Shown in pieces: positions 32,177-42,924 of a DNA stretch of 64,000 nucleotides (the stretch's first letter is position 1; every line of letters starts with the position of its first letter). Source of the stretch: Porodaedalea pini (lineage: Eukaryota > Basidiomycota > Agaricomycetes > Hymenochaetales > Hymenochaetaceae); assembly GCA_002794775.1 (NCBI GenBank), contig NBAY01000046.1:306479-370478 (forward strand), written 5' to 3'. Under the pieces are notes generated by a model. The model saw only the letters and a program-made list of their open reading frames with translations, made no database searches and had not been told where the DNA came from. The translations under genes and the position numbers were made by a program.

Positions 32177-34185
32177 TTACGCATCCGTAACCCAAACCTG
32201 CAGCTTACCCTCCGCGCGACCGCGCGCCAGCTCCCTCGCCGTCTCGATCGCGAGCTCAAAGTCCGAATCATCGCGCAACGAGATCTTCCCTCCATCCTCG
32301 TCCAAGAACTTCATCATCAGCTCCTCGGGCGCGGAGCCTTTCCCGAACTTCTGCGCAACGCGCCCCGCGAACTCCTCCCACGGCATCTCGGGCCCCATCG
32401 TCATCCCGCGCACGTCGTCCTGATAGTGTAGCTTCACACGGATCTTCGTCAGCTCGTACACCTCCTCGTACTCCCCGCTCACGTAGCCCTCTTCTTCCTC
32501 TTCGTATGGGCTCATCGGCCGCCCGCGGGAGCTCCCTCCGCCGCCGCCGCCGCCCATTGTCGGCCGCCGGGTCGGCTTGCGCCGCAGACTCCCTACGGAC
32601 GAATACGAACCGTACGCAGAGGGCGCACGCGACGACGGTGCGCGCGATGGCGTATTCGCCGGGTTCGCGTTGCTGCGCGCCCACGCGGCGACGCGCCCGG
32701 GCCCGGCAACGGGCGGGGCAGGCGGCATCGGCGGGGTCGGCGTCTCGTCGGCGTACCCCACGATATAGTCATCGTAGATCTCCGTGAGACGCGGTCCGTC
32801 GTTCTTCTCCGGCGGCGGGGGTGGAGGCGCCGCCTGCGCCTGCACCCCGGTGGGCGACATCTGCTTCTGCGGCATGTTCTTGCGCACGCTGAGCCCGCGC
32901 GTGGGGCCCGTCGGCGACGACATCATGGACGCACCACGCTCGAGGCCCGAGCCGGAACCGAGTCCCGCGCCCATACCCGGCCGAATGCTCGTTGCGCTCC
33001 TTTGCAGACCCGGGCCCCCGCTTCCGCCTCCGCCCTGACTGTTTAAGCTGGAGAGATTCTGCGAACGGTCTGCAACTGGCAGAACCGTGCGCGAGCGCAT
33101 GAGTCCGCTGGGACGCGTGTCGTCGATGGTGACGCGCGGGGGAGGGACCGTCTGGCTGCGGCTTAAGCCGCTCTCCGCGAGGGCTTCCGGAGGCACTGGT
33201 GCCCCCGTGCCAGTGAAGCCACGCGCCTTGCGCGCGACGCCGGTGAACTCGGTGTACGCCTCGTCGGGAGTATCCGTCGCGATCAGTTTCTTTAAGAAAG
33301 GAAAAAGGAGGTTAGGGAGAAAAGACAGAATTTGAGAGACAGTTATGCTTACCGCCTTGCCCATGTAGTCTTTCGTCTTTGCATTCCTCAGCTTGTTCTC
33401 CGAGGGACGGTACAGTACACCAACGGGCTGAATTCCACGTTAGCGATGAATTCCAATAGAAGGTGAATGCACGATCTCACAATACTGAACACGGTGTATC
33501 CCTCCCCGCGATCCGCAATCGCATCGTCTATGACATTATGCTCGTCCGTCGCCTTCTCCGAGCGCGCATCCTGCATATCGAGCAGACCCTGGTCGACGTT
33601 GCCCAGATATATCTGGGACAGGCCCTTGTTAAAGAGGACCTCGGCGGAGAAGAGCTTGAACTTGAGTCCAAGCTGCTCATAGTTGATCGCCTGGTTTCCA
33701 CGTAGGTAGAGGAGTGCCTCTTCGAAGTCGCGCAGAGAGAGGTCATATCGTCCGAGCAGGAAATTGGACACGCCGCATTGGAAGTATCTGAAGAGAGTTT
33801 CAAAAGATAGGTTTTAGTGATGATGTAAGCAACGGCACTCTTGTCTCGCGCGGCGCAGTCGATGCCTCCTGCAAGTGCAACGCGTCCGCCTGCCTGCCTC
33901 ATTGCGACCGTCACTCGCAAGACTGCTCACGCCGCCAAGATGCGAGACGAAACAAAGAGACGGGACTCACGCGACGGCCAAGTATTGGTCCAGCCCCGTT
34001 GCAGCGTTAAACTGCTCCACGGCAGCCTCGTGCTCGCCGAGGGTCGCGTAGATGAGACCCATATTTGTGAGGATCTTGGACGAGTCTGCGATGCGGCTGA
34101 AGAGGTCAAGGGCCTTCTCGAAGTCCTCCTCATCGTATGCCTTGAGCGCTGCCGCCCAGGTCTCGAGTTCGGCTTTGAGAGACAT
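32177..34185 (-). CDS. noxR: NADPH oxidase regulator NoxR (p67phox-like), TPR and PB1
   Basis: Exons 33971-34185, 33481-33787, 33353-33427 and 32177-33289 give an exact 569-residue frame. Residues 1-150 are TPR repeats, starting LKAELETWAAALKAYDEEDF, with ILTNMGLIYATLGEHEAAV and YFQCGVSNFLLGRYDLSLRD following. These bind Rac-GTP in fungal NoxR. The middle is a long Ser/Pro/Gly-rich linker with an activation-domain-like ADETPTPPMPP and poly-Pro and poly-Gly runs. The last 90 residues form a PB1 domain (KIRVKLHYQDDVRGMTM, then FLDEDGGKISLRDDSDFELA with the acidic OPCA motif), which would bind Cdc24 or Bem1. It activates NoxA/NoxB at the plasma membrane for hyphal differentiation. No SH3 domain, as usual in fungi. 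No defects. Confidence 0.93.
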
Positions 34186-36890
34186 CGACGTGCGAGGACG
34201 AGAGGAATAAAAGAGACCGAAGAAAGTAAGCTTGAGATGCGTGGCGTGCCGGACGCAGGTACAAGTCGGAAGAAGACAAAGAAAGAGAATATTCCTTGCG
34301 GGAGAAATCGTGTGTCGTAGACTTGGCGTGTTGAATATGAATGTATATGCAAAGAGAGTGAAGGAGTGAAGCAAGCGCCTGGCTCGAATCGAATGAAAGC
34401 AAGAAACTAAAAGAGAGTGTGAAAGAAGACGAAGGGGCTGGCTCACACACTCTCTCGCAGTGCGGCCAGACGGCGCCCTATTATACAGACTGTGCGTGGC
34501 GCTGGAGATCGTAACTACACGGTCCCGTCGTCAAGCTGACTCCGGCCCCGGTAGTAGTCGTGCGAATCTCACTCCGTCCGTCTTCCTCCATTACTTTGTT
34601 CGCTCAAGCTCTTGTTGACTCGTCCACCACCACGTCTTGTTTCTCGTGAAGCTCTGTCTGAACCACTCTGGATCTTGTATCCTGAATAGTCTCCCGCGAG
34701 TCCTTTCCATTTCCAATCTCTCAGATTCGCAGTCCCACGACTGCGTCACTCTGGCCAGCAACGCTGATGCGCGATCAAGGTCTGTCCATGACATGTCTTG
34801 CAACCGCCACATTTCAATACCTGCTGCAGCTATTATAATGCTCCCACTTGGCAAGACATAATTGTCTCTCGTCTCCAAATAACTACACGTTATTCGATAT
34901 TTTGAACGCATGGTAGCTGCGCCGCTCGCTATCTCTCAATTTTAATTGCCACGATAACCAACAGAGTTGGTATCGCACTGTTGGTCTTCAACAGAATATT
35001 CATCATGATGCGGGTGGTCGGTTGTTGTGCGCTTCACAATGTGCTGTGCTCTTGCCGCCACGCTCAAGCATGGGAAGCCGATACGGACGCGGGCACGCGG
35101 CCTGACAACAAAGTGCTGCGTACTGTCAAAATTCACCTCGTCCGCACTACAGGCGATAGTCTGGCCTTCTTAGAATCTTACCGGAGCTGTACTCTGTGAG
35201 ACAATCCGATCGACATAACATACGTATCTTCTCAGCCGCGTTTCCTGGTTGATCTATCGTAAGTCCTTTTGGCATGGGCAGCCTGAGCGATCGATCGTTG
35301 GTCAATCCATGCCATAGAATGGTCTTTCTGGGGCCTGTGCGCGCGGTACCCGCATTTTATGGGCGCATTACTGGGGAAACGAGGGGTCCTCTCACGCGAA
35401 GATTTGTAACTGCTTGGCATGGCTGGGGACGCTCATAACCTGAATGTGAAGTCTATTTTCAACGTGCAATGCGGTGGTCGGCTGACTTCAAGGTGGAGAA
35501 CGGGGGGCGTAAATACAGATTTTTGTTCTTATCGAGCTCAACCTTGCTGGCATTGCGGAAACTCCCCAACTCTCTGTGGCTCGTCAGATTGCGAACACGC
35601 GATAAGTGCCGGCGCATTGGTATTCATATATATATGTCGCAAGGGAATGCTAACCCAGATTCAAGTAGCCGTTGCAACTGCCACAAAAGGCTCCGAAATA
35701 TACATTCATACACACTCTTCTTAATAAATGTCAGTGGTTCTGTGTGATTAGTATTCAAACACAGCTGTGCTACGTATCACCATGGAAAAAGAAGAGTATG
35801 TATAATGCAAATTCATTCAGCGAACCCTTGCCTAGGTAATTTTGTCGACATCCGGTGTGTACGTTGTTTCAGATGTTAGAATATAGAGGGGCTTCTTGAC
35901 GGAAGCTGGAAGGTGCTTGGCGCGCGAATGGATAGGCGCCCACAATTCTGAGTTCTGAGTTCGAGGTCGATGGGCTGTCCGTGTGAACACACACTATATT
36001 GATGTAGCAATTTCTAGCAGGAAGTGAGGGAAGTGATATTCAATTTTGACACATGAAAGCAGAGCCAGTTTTTTTTTCCCCTTCATACTAAGATATCCAA
36101 GTCATTCTTACTTAGCCAGCCCGAGTCCGAAGGGACTGAGATTCACCATGCACGTAGAAAACCCTAATCGAGGAGGGTTCTTTTTCCACTGCTAGCTGCA
36201 GGCATCCCATCTATAGCTAAAGAGAAAGAGTGGATGGCTGAATGTAGGATATTGAGGGCTGCCGTGAGCAGACCGTCTATCAGGCTGGACTCCGACGTCT
36301 CCGCACTGTAATTATGGAGCTTAAGGTTCTCCAATCACCAGAAATCGAATACACAAGGCAAGAGCCGTAATTGCAAGCTCACCGATACAAAAGTTCAAGC
36401 AAGAATATTGAAAGGCCTAATAGTCTGAGATGAGGTAGGGAGACGAGCCGTAAACCTTTAGCCATGATTTGATACGGCAAAATCTTCAATTGCCTGTTGT
36501 GGAATCAATACTTGAGATAGACAAATTCTGACCTTATATTCCCCTTTGATTAGATTTTAACTTAATTTAGGAGCCCTAGGTTAAGCATTAAAAGCAGGTG
36601 TGAGTGCAGTACACAATATTAATTCTTTTCACCAATTACGGTGCCAAATATGGCAATTACGGTTATGGCACTTTGCGGAGCCCTTGCTAATTGCAACAAA
36701 CAAGAGCACCTTTTTTTTTGACGCAAGTATCCTTCTCGTTATGGAAACCATGCAAGTAAGTACAAATAGACAAAGGTAATCTGGAAATCTAGAGTGAGAT
36801 GATCTTGATAACGACACGACACGCTTTTTTCAGTAAGTTGAACCTGTCCCCTTGAACACAACTACTTCAATGCAACTTTTTCTCTAGCAC
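34186..36890. other. 2.7-kb intergenic region
   Basis: Apart from a doubtful small frame at 34591-34911, I see no gene, RNA or repeat. It includes the noxR promoter (A-rich and CT-rich near 34200-34460) and AT-rich sequence toward the F-box pseudogene. Confidence 0.4.
34591..34911 (-). CDS. hypothetical small protein, doubtful
   Basis: A 106-codon frame starting MRSKYRITCSYLE, with charged, Trp-containing sequence (SWTDLDRASALLARVTQSWD, ERTRGRLFRIQDPEWF) that looks more protein-like than its neighbours. I recognise no family and see no supporting introns. It could be a fragment of a decayed gene. Confidence 0.2.
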   Translation of the reverse strand: MRSKYRITCSYLETRDNYVLPSGSIIIAAAGIEMWRLQDMSWTDLDRASALLARVTQSWDCESERLEMERTRGRLFRIQDPEWFRQSFTRNKTWWWTSQQELERTK

Positions 36891-37864
36891 ATGAAGCTCT
36901 TGGCTCAGCTCCAGCGATTTTCACTCAGAACAGGCCAGACTCGACGTAAGGCGCCGTCGTCATCCAAGTCATGCTTCATCACCCGACTTCCTCACGAACT
37001 CATGTCGGCTATCTTCATTGAATGTCTACCTGCAGTCGAAGACATCAGAGATAAAGTGTTCGATAACGGTAGTGGTCCTGGTCCGCTGCCACCGTCAATA
37101 CGCATAAGCCTCTGGATATCTACCAGAGAGGCGCCACTTAATGTTTCGCATGTCTGCCGGTACTGGAGGACAATTGCACTCTCGAATGCACGGTTATGGT
37201 CCGTGATTTTCTTCCAATGTATCCTCAACAGACGCAGGGCCAGCATAGAGCACGAAGTTATAACAGCCTTCCTCGAACGATCACTCACCGCCACTCTCGA
37301 CATACTCGTTCTTGTAAAGTTTCCGGAGGAATATTCATTCAACTCCAAAACATGCTGTGAAATAGTCAGCTCCTCACCATCAGTACGCTTGCTGATAGAA
37401 CAAAGGTACCGGTGGAGAGGCGTCCACATCACGAAAACTATCCGCGGCTGGTAGTGACATTTAGTTCTGACACGCATTAGGCAAGGATCAGCACTGCCTA
37501 TATCATAGTATATGTGATTACAAGCACTGACAAGCAACCACAAGGCTTTCATTTGAATGTAGCTATCCACAAGCACTGCGACTCAATGTAATCATATAAC
37601 AAGGCTCTTAACTTAATTGTAGGCTTGTACAAGTACTTTATGCACTTTATAATTAATTATATGCACAATAAAATTATTTGGATTTGAATACATTTGCACA
37701 GAAGGGCACGACAAGTCTTAAGCAACAATATTATTATTATGAGCGCGCGAGGGCGAGGCTTAGCGGTGACGGGCACCTGTTCCTTGTAGACCCGAAACAC
37801 GGAGTTATGCTTTACGATCAACAAGAAATGATCAGACATCGAGATGCGCTACTACGAAAAGCAG

Positions 37865-39000
37865 AAAAAACACACCTGCATCTCGCCGCCAGCAGTCGAG
37901 AAACCGGGAACCTGCCCTGGCATACCATAGCTCATGGACTGTGGATGCGAGTTCGGGAACTGGAAACCGCTCATCCCACCAAACTCTCCTTGTCTTTGCT
38001 GGCCGTGGCCATCCATCTGCGTTGCTGCACTCCTTCGCTGCCCTCATGCGTCGCAGGCGAGCCAACCGCCAAGCTACTGTTCGAACCAGGCGCCGTCTCA
38101 AGCAGCCTCGGGATCTTGATTGTAGGAGGCGCAGGCGGGTAGAGGTCAGCTGGCATCGTCGGTGGCGTCTGTGCACCCGGTGCGCTCATCGAGCGGCGGT
38201 TCTGCGGGAGGACAAAGCTAAGCGGTCCGGGAACTAGGCTCTGGGCGGTCTGAGTTGGGATTTGCGTGGAAAGCAAGTGTCCGTGTCCGTGCCCATGTCC
38301 ACCGTCGTGTGAGTACGAGTAGGAAGACGTGCTGAGCGGGCCCGATTCGAGAGAGGCGTGTCGATCGCAAGGCTCGCTCCTGATCCAGAACCAGATGCAC
38401 CAGAGAGCGAGGGCATTGAGAGGCTCAGCGGGAGCGAGAGCGTCTGACCGTGACCCTGGCCCTGCGATCCCTCCGATTCGCTCATGTCGAAGTCCGCGAG
38501 ATCCGCCATCTCGACTTCGCACATGCTGCTGCACCCGCAGTTCACATAGTCATACAGACAATAGAGAGACCCGTCGGTGGAGAGTGAGTCGAGCTCGCTG
38601 AAGTCCTCCGAGTCGGCGGTCGATGCAGATGAGGAGACGTTCGTGGTGCTGGTGGTGCTGGTGGTGGAGCACAAGGAACTGTTGCGGGCACACGCGCCGG
38701 AACTGCACACACGGCTGCTCGACTGGTACGGTCACGATGCTCCTTCTTCCCATCCTTCTTCTTCCTCACCTGCCCACCCGCCGTCGACTCTGCCTTGCCC
38801 TTTTTCTCCTTGACAGTGCGTGTGGGCTGATAGATGTACCAAGGATACATCTCTTCATGCTCCCTCTTGCGCTGCTTCGCAAGGTCGTCCCAGTATTTGT
38901 GTTCCTCCGCGGAGAGCGAGTGCCACTGCTGGGAGATCATCTTGGACAGGTCGGCCTGGCGCTGGAGAAATTTTGTGGCAAGATGGTGGTGGAAGCAAGC
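37865..39000 (-). pseudogene. captured HMG-box transcription factor gene fragment
   Basis: The second half of an HMG box reads QADLSKMISQQWHSLSAEEH and KYWDDLAKQRKREHEEMYPW, then YIYQPTRTVKEKKGK. The first half of the box is missing: upstream is an intron acceptor (TTCTCCAG) and then element sequence. Downstream is an acidic Ser-rich region (SEDFSELDSLSTDGSLY, VEMADLADFDMSESEG) in another frame, then LLSTQIPTQTAQSLVPGPLS and a C-terminus with YGMPGQVPGFSTAGGEMQ. Frame changes between these blocks show decay or unrecognised introns. The style resembles Prf1/Ste11-like HMG regulators of mating and development. Kept intron sequence points to DNA-level capture. Confidence 0.65.
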
Positions 39001-39099
39001 AAGGTGTAACGATGTGTCACATCTTGACGTGTTTTCTAAGTCCAGGTCTGAATGAGATCCGTATTGTTCATGTGTACTGGCCTTGCACCTGTATTTAAG

Positions 39100-39180
39100 C
39101 ATAAATAGTTTAGTGGTATATTGAGTTCCTTAAGCAAATTATAAGAGAGAGGTCATGAGTTCAAGACCTGCAGCACTAAG
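39100..39180 (+). repeat. tRNA-like sequence with Pol III A and B boxes (SINE head candidate)
   Basis: TAGTTTAGTGG (39106-39116) fits the A box consensus and GTTCAAGACC (39159-39168) fits the B box at all but one position, 42 bp apart. The sequence before and after does not form a convincing acceptor stem, and an A-rich unique tail follows, so this looks like a tRNA-derived SINE head rather than a tRNA gene. Confidence 0.4.
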
Positions 39181-40670
39181 AAAAAGAATGAAACCTGAGA
39201 AATTAAGGAACCTGAAATTTGAGAAACAGTTAAGAAAGGATATATTATAAAATAGAAAAAGGAGCAAAAGAAAACCAAAAAGCTACTTTTTCTATTTTCT
39301 TCTTGGTGTCCCAAGTAATTACATGTGATTGTAGTTCTGGTAATGTCTGACAAGAATCATGGAGAATTACAATCTCCATAAGTCTTGTGAGCTTTGACAA
39401 TTATTACAAGCCTTGTAAGAAGCGCCGACCAGTGTAATGGCATACAATATTACCCACAAGGCTTGCATATAATTTACATATTTCATTTCTTACAATTAAA
39501 TGTATGCAAATGTAATATTTGTCTTGTTTTCGTGATGCACCTGTCATTTTTGGGGTCCAGAACATTGGAGCCGATTATGAAAGTACTCGGCACAGGAAAG
39601 TCAAGGAGCTGTACATCGATTACTGTGGGATCCTTCGAGAGGAAAATTTGACCGTCTCTTCCCTTCCGTATATACCCAACCTTCCTCAGCTCGATGTGAT
39701 GCGTTTGAACTCCCAAAGTCATTACTCACTGCATGATTGGCCCGCGCTCTGCTCGACACTCCGCGAGGTCCACATCTCTTGCTTCATTCCTTTCCTGGAG
39801 GTATTTTCATGGATGGAGTCCTGTCCCACTTTGGAAGTTGCAGAATTCACTAGCATATTCTTGCCGCCCTCAATCCATCCAGATTTGTTCAATGCAGCCT
39901 ACAAAAATCACCACACGTCATATGTAAGAGTGCTGTATATGCACTTTCACGAGCACAGTCTCGCACGACATGACGGCGTCAACGATGCAGTAAATGCTGC
40001 AATTTGATCCCTTTATCTCCCTCATCTGGAGCATTTGTCCATCTCTCTTGTTAGATGTCCTGGTTTTCAATGGTTCAAGTCAGTCGTTACTCTTTTATCA
40101 GCGTCCAAACCGCCTTTGGCTTGTTTACGTCTCCACGGATTCAGTGTGCGTACAGCATCACTACAGGATCTGGCTCTTATGACGCCGCAGCTCAGAACTA
40201 TATGTGTCGATGCTTGTCTCACTTCGTGGATGATGAAGGCGCTCATTTCCAATGGCTTCGGTGGCTCGAAGTCTTACTGGCCCGAGCTTGAATGCTTGCA
40301 TGCGCATGCGACCACGCCGTGGGCTACTCGTGAACTGGTGGAGTTTGTTTGGTGGCGATCCGGCATGCAACGGGGAGCTGGTGTACTTGGGCCGCATGCT
40401 ATCAAACATTTTGTGCTCCACGTTGACCAAGAAGGACAAGTTCGATGCCTAGGAGAAATACTACTTCGAGATCCTCGAGGCATCACCATGATGGAAGCTG
40501 GCTTCCGCTATGAAAGTGATAGTATGGGTGTCAGACCCTTTATAAAAGTACGTGCACTGCATTGCTTCAAGGGATATGCTGACTTTTCCATCTGCTCTGA
40601 CATACTATGTTTTGATACGCATAGAATTGGCATCCACTGGCACAATATGGTCCCACATGGGTCTACATAA

Positions 40671-41151
40671 GAGGCACGTGTTGCGGACACTGGCGGTCGC
40701 TTTGTAATCTAGATCCTGCATATACCATTTCTTTTGGCCGTTGATACTGCAGATCGTTTTGATTGGAATAAAGCTGTATACATCCTCCTTCAACATCCAG
40801 ATCCGCTTTCCACTCCGACACTCTGAACAAGAACGCTCTCTCCTCATATCTCTAATCGTCCATTTTACCGACTGATGCAATCATGGAGAAAGATGAACCC
40901 GACGGTGTCATTGCATGCATAGATCTAAATGCCTGATGCAGTGCCAGTCCGTTTTCTCCCCGACGATATAGATTGCTGATAAAACGAGGTATACAGTGTT
41001 GGAGGAGGAGCATCGGTCATTTTGCCCCCATCATTCCCATATATTCTCTTGAAACATTCTATCGATCTGCTGGCATCCCCTCTGTCCCCTCTCCCCTTTT
41101 CAATCTAGTTATAGTCTTTCGCTGTTCACTCCATAAGCCACCCTTAGCGTA
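40671..41151. other. intergenic, promoter of the next gene
   Basis: CT-rich toward 41080-41110, as in many basidiomycete promoters. No gene seen. Confidence 0.4.
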
Positions 41152-42057
41152 ATGGCCTACGGCATAAAGTCTCATAAAGTACTCTGCTGCCTACCGTGCG
41201 CCTTGGCGTCTTTATCTTGTCATTTGTGCACTTCCTCCTTGCAGGCCTCATAGCCGGACTGCTCTGGGCGGCCCTAGGATTGAATGGTAAGCTTCTCTTG
41301 CCATAAAGTCTTTTAAAGCAACATAATGGCGCGCACTTTCCAGACATACACCTCGATAAGCCTGAAAGGATTCCTGTCATTATAGCAGCCATTCACAGTA
41401 CCCTCTTCGCCCTCATCGCCATCCTAGCGTGAGTATTCAAATTCCTGCCATCCTTGCATTTACCCTTGATTCGTAGTACTGATGCCTTACATGCATTGAC
41501 GAAGGCTATACGGTACGATCACAAGGCGTTTGTCTCTCGTGCAGACGTACTCAGATGTGCTGAACTGGATGCTCGGCTTCTCGCTGGTCGTAGGCATAGT
41601 GAACATCGTCATTTTGTTCACTAAGAGCAAGCAGGAGTTCATTGACCGTTGCGTCGACGGCCGGCTGGACCAAGACGTGATTAATGGGTGTCAGCACGTC
41701 AACACGATCCGTTTCGTCGTCCTTAGCTTTTTCATTATCATGTGGCTGCTCGACCTCTGTGAGTTGCCCTGCCTAGGATCCTAGTGAATAATGTTCTCTG
41801 ACTGACTCCGACATGTGCTCACAGACGAATGCATCATTGTCGGCCGCTACGTTATCCAGCTCGGAGAGGAGAAGCAGGAGAAATACCGCCTGAAGTCCAT
41901 GAAAGCGCAGATGTACGATACGGTCCCCGGGCGCGAGAGTATGGAGGCGTTTGCAGTTCAATTCCCTGATACTGCTGCCGGGTCTTCCCGAGAACCATAC
42001 ATGGATTCCAAGGGCGAAGTAAAGCTGTATGGAGCTAGTTCGCACGAGGCAGTATGA
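41152..42057 (+). CDS. four-TM membrane protein (MARVEL-like), unknown function
   Basis: Exons join cleanly from RLGVFILSFVHFLLAGLIAG (first helix), across introns near 41288-41343, 41429-41505 and 41760-41825, through IIAAIHSTLFALIAILALYG, LNWMLGFSLVVGIVNIVILF and IRFVVLSFFIIMWLLDLYEC to a cytoplasmic tail ending LYGASSHEAV at 42057. The helix spacing and short loops recall MARVEL/tetraspan proteins found as small families in agaricomycetes. The N-terminus is uncertain: the ATG at 41152 is not in frame with the first helix without an extra short intron (acceptor near 41180). Confidence 0.65.
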
Positions 42058-42924
42058 AGAGGTGCGTGAGCCTATGGACAGTTTGACCGACATGGCTTGC
42101 TATAATTTATTCCGTTGTAAGATAGGTGCGGCTTGAAGGACACTAGGCACCCGTCTATACTATTATCAATGATTTCTGGATTTCTTGCCTATAACCACTT
42201 GTGATCCTCTGCGCTCACACTTTTATTTATCACTGTTTTGTATTGATTTGGGCGTTTTTATGGATAGACTTAACGCCCAAAATATGAAAAAGAAATGGCT
42301 TTGCAACGTCAGGGTTTTGCATGTCTTATAAAAGTATTTATTTGCGGAGTTCGTGATTCATGACGAAAGAAACAACTGACAGACAGGAGAGAACAGATAC
42401 ATCATAATGTAAGCTGAAAAAGACGGCGGCAGGGATATAGGATGCTTTACACGGAATGGATCGGATGGGTTTTCCGATGAACACTGCTCGCCGACGAAGC
42501 ATATCTAGTTTCATTAGTACCCTGCATCATCCGGAGAGAGGGCAGACCAGCACTGCTTCAGGCATATTTATACGTGCGTGCAATGACGATATCGGCCTCG
42601 TTCAGCTCCGTGATGTAATCAATCGGTGAAATTGATAGATGCGAGGGACCACAAGAAGAGGACGTGAAGATTCTATAATTGAAGAAGTCTGGATGATATG
42701 CAGTGCCTCAGCGGGATCCAGATTACGAAGCGTCCATCAATCTTCTGTGCCTCCGACACCAGGGCTCTGCGTACGGTGAAACTAGAATTTGTACTCATTA
42801 CTGTGCATGTCAAGACATCCTGCTACTAATGAAGAACATCGACTGTGTCTGGTTAGAGAATACATTAGCATAATCTTTAGAATCAAGTGCTTCACGTACT
42901 TTCGGAACGCTATGGGCTCTCCAA
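42058..42924. other. intergenic between convergent genes
   Basis: 3' flanks of the membrane protein and F-box genes. No gene seen. Confidence 0.4.

Larger units (their letters stand above)
37427..39537. mobile_element. 2.1-kb non-autonomous element with 12-bp terminal inverted repeats and a captured HMG-box gene fragment
   Basis: The ends are CATCACGAAAAC (37427-37438) and GTTTTCGTGATG (39526-39537), perfect inverse complements. Removing this interval restores the F-box reading order (GTC|CAC CTG) found in the relative. The target duplication is short and ambiguous: CA, or CAC with the element one base shorter. Both flanks inside the termini are AT-rich with subterminal motifs of the ACAAGCACTG and ACAAGCCTTGT type in both orientations. 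No transposase is present. The GC-rich centre is a fragment of a host gene. Family assignment is open. Confidence 0.65.
36891..40670 (+). pseudogene. F-box-like leucine-rich gene, split by a 2.1-kb element
   Basis: The 5' part (36891-37427) starts MKLLAQLQRFSL and carries the F-box-like RLPHELMSAIFIECL, then APLNVSHVCRYWRTIALSNARLWSV and YRWRGVHI. The 3' part resumes at 39538 with RTLEPIMKVLGTGK, VKELYIDYCG and a leucine-rich region to ALISNGFGG, WPELECLHAHATT, LGPHAIKHFVLHV and MMEAGFRYE. The layout matches the intact relative at 42925-44439. Besides the insertion, there is a frameshift near 39598 and a TGA at 40005-40007 (NAAI-stop-SLYLPHLEHL, CGA to TGA by context). F-box proteins of this type are thought to be SCF ligase adaptors; this one is dead. 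Confidence 0.8.

Noticed and set aside
32268..33335. Long frames opposite the noxR linker, rich in Arg, Ala and Gly
   Set aside because: They are shadows of the GC-rich Pro/Gly linker codons of noxR.
36891..37454. A short complete F-box protein of 187 residues
   Set aside because: It ends in element sequence; the rest of the same gene resumes at 39538.
39100..39180. A functional tRNA gene
   Set aside because: A and B boxes are present but no acceptor stem pairs.
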